From: Epichloe hybrida
Taxonomy: Eukaryota > Ascomycota > Sordariomycetes > Hypocreales > Clavicipitaceae
NCBI GenBank assembly: GCA_019022495.1
Contig: JAFEKR010000019.1
Location: 372,001 to 436,000, forward strand
Length of the DNA: 64,000 nt
Direction: 5' to 3'
In this document: positions 55,025 to 64,000 of the stretch, one piece after another
Position numbering within the stretch: position 1 is the stretch's first letter
Layout: every line of letters begins with the position of its first letter
Translations under genes and position numbers: made by a program
Notes under the pieces: generated by a model
Seen by the model: the letters and a program-made list of their open reading frames with translations, nothing else
Told to the model about the DNA's origin: nothing
The model's database searches: none

Positions 55025-58000
55025 ATGACAATGTCGTTCAATCCCCGACGCTATCGGTCCTCAACCGCCGCATCGAACCCGACAACCTCCAAATCGTTCG
55101 AAACCTTGCGCACCCTCCTCGAGCGGGTCTCGACTGCCGCGTCTTCCCGTGGCGAAGACGCGTATCCAGACATGAGAAAGTTGGTCAAATTACTAAAAGA
55201 AGTCTGCCAATATGTATCCATGTCCAAAGGTCCTGTGCTCCAGGACGACTTTCGTCATGCCCGTGGCTTCGAGACGGTCCTTGATGCCCTTCGCTGTTTT
55301 GCAGGGTTCTATGATCCCCGAAAAAGAGGCGAGTCAGATATGATGTCGTTGTTCAAGCTGTTGGGAGCGTGCCTGAAGGTACTTTCAGCTGCATTGCGCA
55401 ATCATTCCGGTAACAAAAGATTCTTCCGCTACCGAGTGGCAGGCGGTGGATGGGAAACCCTAGAACAAGTTATTGCTAGTATAGGCTTGGGAGGTGCTGA
55501 GCCAGACCCTTGGGTAAGCTGCCATGTCCTTGGCAAGTTGCTGGCTTTTGCTCTCGACGACGAAGCACTGGATCTTCTAAGCCAATCGATTGCAAAGGTC
55601 TTGCGACCAGACTCCGACACTGCAGAGTCTGCAAACCCCTCTCTGAAGGATGCTCAACAGGAGCTTTCATCTGACGACGGTGAAGGCCAATAGGATCTTG
55701 TGCTAGCTCGTTCAGTCGAAAGCATTGGACCCAGCGTGAGAGAGATCATCAAACCAACGTCTGTGATTCGAATCCCCGAAATTCTTAGAGCAATAGTAAG
55801 CTTCTGGATGTCAATTCCTCGGCAAACAGGCTCACATGCTGCACCAAGCTCCATTTTTGTGCTGGAAACCATCTCATGTGCCATCTCAGACTCGATTTAT
55901 AATCGCGCTGCCGTTCATTCGACACGTGTTTTGTCACAATTCTTGCATGCCGCCTTCGGCCAAGACGTGGCTTTATCAACGTCTGAACGCGAACGAGTCC
56001 TTACCATTTGCAAATTGCTCATGTTCCTTGGCGTGAACCAGCCAGCTGATACACAGTTCCTACTCTCGACGCCGGGGCCTGAAGCAGCCGACTTTTGCTT
56101 GGAAATGATGTCCAGGTATGCCGGACCTCCATTTTTCCAATTCGATCTCTCCTTGCATGGTTACTCTTCTCTCGAGCTGTCTACCCTCGGCCGTTCATTC
56201 CCCCCTCAGTCTACGCCAGGCTACACATTCACGGCATGGATTCGCGTCGAAAAATTCGACCCGACGTCTCACACAACCATATTTGGTGTCTTCGATGCTT
56301 CACAAACATGCTTTGTGCTGATGTATCTGGAGCGAGATACACGCAACTTCATCCTTCAGACTTCTGTTGTCTCGAACAAGCCGAGTGTGAGGTTCAAATC
56401 TGTATCATTCAGTGAAAGGACGTGGTACCACATCGCGATTGTGCATCGCCGACCAAAAACGATGACTGCCAGCAAGGCATCTTTGTATGTGAACGGGGAG
56501 TTTGCAGAACAGAGCCGCTGCAACTACCCACTTACGCCTCCGTTATCCAACAGCCAAAACGAAAGTTTTGCATCGTTCAACTCTACTCACAATAAAACGA
56601 ATCCCGTCCAAGTCTTTTTGGGTACACCGCGAGAGCTTTCTGGCAAAGTCGGCCCCGGACAGGTCATTTGCCAATGGTCGCTGGCTTCTGCACATCTATT
56701 TGAAGATATTCTGAGTGACGACTATTTGGCGGTGCATTATGGACTAGGCCCTCGATACCAGGGAAACTACCAAGATAGCCTTGGGGGATTCCAAACTTAC
56801 GAGACATCAGCGACGCTAGGACTACGTAACGAAATCACTCATCCCGGAAAGGATGAGAATTCCGATATCCTGCGTGCAATCCGTGACAAAGCGAGCGCTC
56901 TTTTGCCAGAATCCAAGGTCGTGCTTAGTATTTTGCCCACTGCCACCTTCCCAGAAAACGTGCAGTTCTTGGATACTGGTCTTCTGCGATCCCTCCCCCG
57001 TGTTGCGACTCGCAATCTTTTTAGGCTGTCGAGTCAAGAAGGCGCTCCTTTGGCCATCAATTGTGCTGTTCCGAGCCTCCCGGATGCCTTGTTTAGCGCG
57101 CAAGGCATGGCCTCGTTTCGCGGAACCCCTATGGTTGCAGTCCCGTCGTATCTCGACGAGAACCTTTGGAGACTGGCAGGCTTCACGCCCCTAGCTTTGA
57201 AACTACTGGAGAGAGCCACCAACACCGAAGATACTATTAGAGCCATCGAGATCATGTTCCACTGCATCCGGAAGAGCTGGCGTAACAGTGAGGCCATGGA
57301 GAGAGATAATGGTTATGGTATCTTGGGCATGCTTTTACGCTTCAAGGTTGGCTACGGGAGCCAAATACCGGGCGAGCCAGCAGCAGCTCGACTATTGATA
57401 CCGAACGAAGATCGTGATAGCCTCTTGTTCCGCATTCTGCGCTTGATTCTTGGATTTGTTGGCTACAACCACTCGGATCCCATAGATTCCTTTATCGTCA
57501 ACCCCCTTGCTTATCGTATCCTGCTTATCGACCTTGACATATGGAGAAAATCTGCGCCCAGGATCCAAGAATTATATTACAAACAATTCTTGACATTTTC
57601 GGTGAATAGCAAGCATCATGACTTCAACAGTAGAAGGCTGACAAGGATGAGTGAGTTGGTCAGAAGTCTCGGCGGATGTTGTTTCGAGCTAACGTCATCA
57701 CTGTGCACAGGAATCGTAAAGAGACTGCTAGATGCTATGAAAGGTGAATCGGTTTCAGAAGACGTCGTAACGCACTTCATGCTTGCATTTGAAGTACTAG
57801 TCAAATCAAACTTGAGCCAGGAAGTCATGCGATCATTGTCTTTGTTCATCACCTATGCATTTCACACCCCGGCTGGTTCTCACTCACGCACCCCCAAAGT
57901 ATTTGTGTCTGTATCACGACCAGGTACACCTGGTGGAGCTTGGAAGAAAGCCACTGCAGATCCCATGAGAGTAGTCCCATCACCAGCTGGGACGAGATTC

Positions 58001-61000
58001 CTCACGAAAAGGCAGCTGGGAACGCGAGTGCTTGCAATGTACTGTCGAATTTTGTGCGAGAAGGGAAACCTGAATCATATCAAGAAGTTTGCGAGGACTG
58101 TGACGAATAAGGCAAGTCAAATTATTCTCTGCTTCCGTGTCAATTATCCTAACCCTACACAGTGGCTATTGTATCTTCTGGCAGAGGATGATCCTGAAAT
58201 CGTTATACAAGGCTGCAGAGTACTTGCTCGATTGCTCATTACCCATGGTTCTGGCTACACGTCCAAGTTCGCTGGCAAATCCGGTGGCTTCATCATCATG
58301 GCAAACCGACTGAAAAGATTTTGGGGCAATCCTAAGCTGTGGCCGATATGCTTCAGCATTCTTTTCGGCTATGATGCCGCAAATATCACGATGGATCAGG
58401 GAGTTGATCCAAATTCACTCCTCGCATTGTTTTCGAAGAGAAAGGTTGCTTATCCAGAATCCTTGGTGATCATCACCGCCATGCTTCAACATGGGCTCAA
58501 GGACACTATGAAGCGCCAAGACAATCCTGGTTCGCCTGTCCAATGCAATGGAGAAGTCGACATATCCAGCAGAATATCAGACTTGTCTATTGATACCTCC
58601 TGCAAATGTACGTTTTGGCCCCAGTGCTTTTCTTTGCGAAGTAATTGTCCTAATCTCTGTTAAAAAAAAAAAAAAAAGTCTCACCGACCGAGAGCGAGCA
58701 TTTGGCGGCGCAAGAAGACGTTTTGCTTCGCGTTGTTCGCTTTTTGCTGGACCTACAAGAGCGATCGCCCGATTTTCGAAACTTTGCGCTCACGTCGGAG
58801 TGGATTCGAATGCTGCTTGCTGCAGTCTATCCTTGCGTCGTGAGCACCGATGCAGTGACTCCAGAAGTTGAGTTGAACTCGCGCGATTCAACCTTGACTT
58901 TTGAGGGCAGCGATGTTATCATTCGACCCATAGGTAAGAGCTCTGCCCCTGCGCCTATCGTGCGCACCAGCAGCGTAGACGCTCTTCCATCACCACAATC
59001 AACTCCGCCGAAGGGCACTCCCCTGCGCCGGGCCTCATCTTTTGTACTCCTGACCGCGCACAAGACCACTTCTGCCTGCCACACGCAGGTGGACCACCTA
59101 AAGCGACCACACAAGGATTCAGGCGAACAGGAGCCCGACAGCCCCATCCTCGAAGACATGTTGGAACTTGTTCTGAGAGTCTTCTCGGATCAAATATGGA
59201 ACCGAAAGGATTTTTCTGGCTTCGCCCTCTTCACCAAAGTTCCGCCAGGATTTCAAGAACATCAGGCGTACTTTGAGTCGTATGTGCTTAAGAAAATACT
59301 CGGCCAAGTTACGGCCAAGATTCACCTCAACCAGAAGTTGCTTTGCGAGCCTCGTGTGTTGACAAATATCGCGCGGCTCTGTTCGCAGATGTCTGAAGCT
59401 ATATTTGAAGGGTGGTTTATCGACGGTGCCGAGGTAATGATTGACTTTAGTGGTTCAATATTGGAGTACCTTCAGAGGCCGGACATTTCCGAACTCAAGA
59501 ACGTGCGCCTATGCAGCCAATCTTTATCCACCATCAGAAGCTGCTTGCTGAGAATTATCCTTCTTAAACTTTCTGACCTGGACAGTACGCAAATCAGTGA
59601 AAGAGAAGCCAAGGACTTCATGAACAAACTCGCCTACTGGCAAATGCCGATTCTTGAATGTTTTGGGCACGATGATGAGTATCTTCGGCTATTCTGGCAC
59701 CAGTTGTACATTAAGCTTATCGACGGGAAGCCAACCCTGAGAAATTCTGCCGCCAACTTCTTGCGAATCCTCATGGTGCAAAGGCCAGAAGAGACGGGAG
59801 CCCTTATACGATCATGCATGACCCCAGGTCAAAGACAGCTGTCTCACGACTTCCAGAAACTGACTGAAGTGGATGATGATACGTTTGTTCTTTGGGTTGA
59901 TAACCACCGACCGTCACTGGATGGTCTCTTTTTGGGAAACATGGCGAAGATCTGGGAAGACTTCGTCAGCGTGGAGAATCAGCGTACTCACGAAACAGCC
60001 AAGAGTCGCCTCCAGAGGCGTAAAGAGAGGCTAAGGTCCTGGTACTCGGAGGGCGTTGCTGCCGAGAAGGTACTTCTCAACCATGATGTTGGCAACAGTG
60101 CATGGATGAGGAGCATTTTCAACTCAGAGTACTTCAAATACCAAAGACTCTCGCAGGACCAGCAAGATGACATGACTTACCTGGGTGCCGCCTATCGAAA
60201 GATGGAAAAGGACCTCAGACGTCCTGGTGCAGTTTTCAGCGAGTCTTCCGCGCTGAAGTGGAAGCTTGATAGAACCGAGGGTCGTAATCGAATGCGACTC
60301 AGGTTGCTTCCAGACGCATCTGGAATCGGTGAAAAATACCAGTCCAAGGGAAAAGCCATTGAAATCGCATCTCAGCCGCTGAAACCGAATACATCTGCCA
60401 GCCCTGACCCGTCACGCGACACATCCACCCGTGCCTTTGCATCCGCTTATGCTTCTGGTGAGAACGACAAAATCGCAACCACCGAATCTAGCTCTGCTTC
60501 TGGCAAACAAGAAGGAACTTTCACTCCCGAGGACGATTTCGAACTCGTTGATGATCCGAATGAGCCCATTGACGGCGAAGATACTTTCGAAGACAAGAAT
60601 AGAAAAGTGATGCGTCGATTGGAGCACGGCGATCAAGTCCAGGCAGCTTACAACATGTCTCGTATTACTGGCCTGGAAGCCTGCGAAGGGATTCTCATTG
60701 TTGGGAAAGACGCGCTGTACATGATGGACAATGTGTTTCAGTGTGCGAGCGGAGACATCGTCAATGTCTGGCAGGCGCCCCAAGAAGAGCGAGATCCATT
60801 CACCATGGTTGTTACTGGAGCCAAGACTTTGGAGAAACGCCAAAATGCTGGAATGCGAGACCAAGATTCCCGACACTGGAAATGGCATGACGTCATCAGC
60901 TTCTCCAAAAGACGATTTCTGTTCAGAGACGTGGCAATCGAGATCTTCTTCACTGACGGTCAGAGCTACTTGTTGACCATGATCAACTCTACTGTGCGGG

Positions 61001-63170
61001 ATGAAGTGTACGGGAAACTACTCAATAAAGCGCCGCACACGAGCACTGCCAATGCCTTGCCAAACCCTGAGGATGCTTGGCGACTGGAAGCGCTCAAGAC
61101 CTTTGATGAGTTCCCTCTAGGGTTTGGGGCAGGCTTGGGATCCAGACTCGGCACTTTCTTCAACTCTTCCCCTTCGAATCCTGTTGTGAAGCGATGGCAG
61201 AAAGGAGAAGTTTCAAACTTCCACTATCTCATGATGGTTAATACCATGGCTGGACGCACATTCAATGACTTGACCCAGTACCCCGTGTTCCCATGGATAT
61301 TGGCTGATTACACAAGTGAGGATCTGGACCTCGAAGACCCTGCGACATTTCGGGATCTTTCAAAGCCAATGGGAGCCCAGACACAGTCTAGGGTTCCGGA
61401 ATTCATGGAAACCTACAGTGCTTTAAAGGAGATTGGTCAGACGCCATTTCATTATGGCACTCACTATTCCTCAGCGATGATCGTGAGCTCTTATCTCATC
61501 CGATTGCCACCTTTCGTTCAATCATACCTTCTTGTACAGGGCGACAGTTTTGATCATGCTGACCGGCTGTTTCAATCCATTGGTGACGCTTGGGCTTCGG
61601 CGTCATCCAAAAACAAGACAGATGTCAGGGAGCTGATACCGGAATTCTTTTGTCTTCCTGAGTTCTTGACCAACATCAACAACTACGACTTCGGCCGACG
61701 GCAGAGTAACGGTGCCAAGGTAGATCACGTCAAGCTTCCTCCCTGGGCTAAAGGTGACCCCAAGATCTTTATCGCGAAGCATCGCGAGGCATTGGAAAGC
61801 CCATACGTGAGCGAGAATCTTCATCACTGGGTTGATTTGGTCTTTGGGTGTAAGCAGAGAGGGGAGGCAGCCGTAGAGAACCTCAAGTCTTCCACCATCT
61901 TTCATACGCGGGTGCAAGCGACCTAGACAAGATTGCCGATGCCAGCGAAAGAGCAATAACTGCTGGTGTTATCCACAATTTCGGACAAACGCCGCATCAA
62001 GTATTCGTGAAGCCACATCTTGCTCGGGAGTATACACAATGCCCGATCAGGAGATTGGATTCGGCCATCTTCTCACTTAGTTGTTTGTCACGACCGCTAT
62101 TGGGTATGCCGTCTTCGCCAGAAAGTCTCTTGCCAACTGAAATGCTAAAATGTCGTGTAGAGAGTCATGAGCGAGTCGCCTCTCTGGTCTATGCTCCTAA
62201 ATTAGACCGTCTATTGTGTGCGTCCCCATTCAGACTCAACTTCGCCCCGTACGACAAATTCCTTGAATGGGGCTACGCGGACAACAGTATCCGTTTCTTC
62301 TTCAGCGATAATCGCAAGGTTTGTTTACCCCAATCGTACCCCCTGGAAGATTCGTGCGCAGCTGACAAGAGAGTATATACAGCCTGCTGGACTGTTTGAG
62401 AACCTCCATATCGGACAAATTTCATGCGCTTGTTTTGCTGACTCCAAGACCCTCATCACTGCAGGCGAGGACTGTGTTGTCTCTGTCTACACAGTCCAGA
62501 CAGCTGTGGGCAAGCAAGTCGAGCTCCAGCCGAGGTCGAGCGTGTTTGGCCACAAGACACTTGTCACAGCCATTGCAGTCAGCAAGTCCTTCAGCACCTT
62601 CGTCACGGCATCGGCAGATGGCCAAGCTTTTTTATGGGATCTGAACCAGCTGACATTCATTCGCAAACTGCCTCTGGTACGACACGTGGAATGTGCTGCC
62701 ATGAACAATGTCTCCGGAGAAGTACTGCTTTGCTCCGGCCCGAACGTTCTTCTCTATTCACTCAACGGGGCACTCATCCTGGATCAGAATCTCTGTGCCG
62801 AGCAAGACGACTATGTGCATTCATGTGCATTCTACGAGGGTGCTGGTAATGAATGGCTAGAAAACTGTCTCATCTTCACTGGCCACAGCAAGGGGCGGGT
62901 CAATGTTTGGCGCAAGTGCGTATTAGCTGGCAGATGGACGTTGGAGCTTCTCAGGAGATTGGACCATGTCGACTTCAAAAGCGATAAAGATGGCAACACG
63001 GACGCTGGCATCACTTGCATAACCCCCATGCCAACGTGTGTGTACACCGGAGACGAAGATGGCAGAGTGGTAAGTTTCCAAATCTGACGCAGTGGTCTCG
63101 TATCTTTCTCAATGCTGACAATCCTACTCTTCAGTATGAATGGAGTTTTGGACGAGGAGAACACCGATAG
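55025..63170 (+). CDS. BEACH-WD40 (beige/neurobeachin-like) protein with two coding lesions
   Basis: Exons: 55025-57650, 57711-58111, 58163-58607, 58679-62103, 62161-62318, 62383-63069, 63135-63170; about 2,592 aa if both lesions are read through. An armadillo-like N-terminal region, a LamG-like domain (GYTFTAWIRVEKFDPTSHTT...), a middle DUF4704-like part, a PH-BEACH domain (ACEGILIVGKDALYMMD...), the BEACH core (VKRWQKGEVSNFHYLMMVN, TFNDLTQYPVFPWILADY, FHYGTHYSSAMIV, LPEFL) and C-terminal WD repeats (FGHKT, GQAFLWDLNQ, GDEDGRVYEW). Such scaffolds act in vesicle fission/fusion and vacuolar traffic. Oddities: in-frame TAG at 55691-55693, one missing base at 61886/61887 (AENL-x-VFHHLSYAGA), a GC-AG intron (58112-58162) and a 60-bp intron (57651-57710) that stays open if retained. 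Start at the first ATG; the second Met is two codons on. Confidence 0.88.
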
Positions 63171-63658
63171 GGTCTCGGGTCCAGCAGCCAACGGCCAAGG
63201 CAACGACATGAGAGATGGTAAATATACAAACAAAAAAACAAAAAATAAAACAAATGAAAAATGAAAAATGAAAATTCACAGACGGCCATGACCGAGTTAG
63301 CATTCAAACGGTCTTTATTTCTTGTAGCAGCGTAGATTTTGGACATAGCACCGGTGGAGTTTCGTGAGAAAAAAAGATCATGGATGCGGCAACGCAGTCA
63401 ATGGGTCGATCAGCATTTGCAACAAAATTTTCTGATTCAGTGCAGTGTGGATTTTTTCTTGTTTTCCATATGACATTAAGCGCCTTGGGTGACGTTCATG
63501 TCCCCATCCTCTGCCAATGGATGTTTCGTCTCGAAACAGCGCCGCTGATTTTGTACACGGTTTCACGACGGGGTGCGCATTGTCGCGGGTGGTTTGGTGT
63601 GGTTGTGATAAGTCGTCCTCCCTCCTCCTTTCATGTCGAACACCCGCCCTCCTCGCCT
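63171..63658. other. intergenic between convergent genes
   Basis: 488 bp between the BEACH stop and the complex I subunit stop. It contains an A-rich run with AAATGAAAAATGAAAAATG at 63252-63270, consistent with 3' UTR/terminator DNA. No gene seen. Confidence 0.6.
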
Positions 63659-63977
63659 TTAGTCATCGTATCCGGTCAATTGTTTCCGGAGACCATTGGG
63701 CACTGCAAGCTCTACGTTAGCTACAGGACCTCGTGGATTGCTGTCCAATTCGTTCAAGCTAGGCGACGCGATGCGGTGCCATGGCAGACGTACCAGGATA
63801 AGTAACAGGCACAGGCGCGGGATCAACATCTCCAAAATATTTTCGAATAGGAGGCACAATTGGCATGGCAATGGGACCAGCGGCGCCAATCATGACGGAC
63901 CAGAAGAGCGCAGGTCGTTCGCGGGCTGCCCAGCGACAGTACTTGAGAGGGGTGGACCAAAAGATGGGGGATGACAT
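63659..63977 (-). CDS. NADH:ubiquinone oxidoreductase 9.5 kDa subunit (complex I)
   Basis: Exons 63977-63794 and 63702-63659 joined across a 91-bp intron (donor GTACGT, branch GCTAAC, acceptor TTGCAG), giving 75 aa. The product reads MSSPIFWSTPLKYCRWAARE and continues through a single hydrophobic segment (ALFWSVMIGAAGPIAMPIV) to VPVTYP-VPNGLRKQLTGYDD. Length, the YCRWAARERPA motif near the N-terminus, the single membrane helix and the ...GPRK/GLRK..TGYDD tail match the small fungal complex I accessory subunit described in Neurospora. It sits in the mitochondrial inner membrane and probably stabilises the membrane arm. Its 5' flank runs off the window. Confidence 0.88.
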
Positions 63978-64000
63978 GGCTAGCTGAGGAAGGGCGGGAC

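Noticed and set aside
55025..55693. A separate 222-aa gene ending at the TAG
   Set aside because: The frame continues unchanged beyond the stop into the same BEACH-family protein, and no promoter or start lies between.

Overview
This window is nuclear DNA of a filamentous ascomycete (Pezizomycotina; probably Sordariomycetes, with Hypocreales as a guess). The evidence is short introns (about 50-260 bp) with GTRNGT-type donors and CTRAC/CTAAY branch sites, GC-rich coding regions, fungal-type proteins (BEACH scaffold, Cid1-type nucleotidyltransferase, vacuolar subtilase, 9.5 kDa complex I subunit), and very AT/TA-rich transposon blocks that carry the mark of repeat-induced point mutation (RIP): TAG stops dominate the reading frames and CpA/TpG are scarce.

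Layout. 1-9.69 kb: a RIP-ruined Ty3/gypsy retrotransposon (protease, reverse transcriptase, RNase H and integrase remnants in order on +) interrupted by two inverted copies of a hAT-like foldback element. 9.7-13.1 kb: a GC-normal island holding one intact gene, an IDO/PrnB-like heme dioxygenase fused to cytochrome b5. 13.1-19.3 kb: a second RIP block with a 4.1-kb Mutator-like element (51-bp TIRs, 9-bp target duplication), two more copies of the hAT-like family, a candidate tRNA-derived SINE and a small palindromic repeat. 19.3-64 kb: the gene-rich arm.

Gene-rich arm, left to right: secreted calcineurin-like phosphoesterase (-) divergent from an SLC35F-type transporter (+); BTB-like protein with a long acidic tract (-); Cid1-family nucleotidyltransferase (-); AhpC/TSA-like protein with an apparent frameshift (+); unrecognised Asn/Pro/Ser-rich five-exon protein (-); a roughly 5.4-kb stretch with no supportable gene; PAF-acetylhydrolase-like lipase (+); unrecognised Ser-rich protein of about 1,100 aa (-); vacuolar subtilisin (-); a giant BEACH-WD40 protein (+) with one in-frame TAG and one -1 frameshift; and the complex I 9.5 kDa subunit (-). 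These are mostly unlinked housekeeping functions; I see no biosynthetic cluster or operon-like logic.

The most novel item is the transposon family ending CAGAGTATTG...CAATACTCTG. Four complete copies, each with a perfect and different 8-bp target duplication, share GTAGTGTAGT-rich subterminal sequence, from a 410-bp palindromic form to 1.87-kb foldback forms. The nesting order can be read directly from the target duplications.
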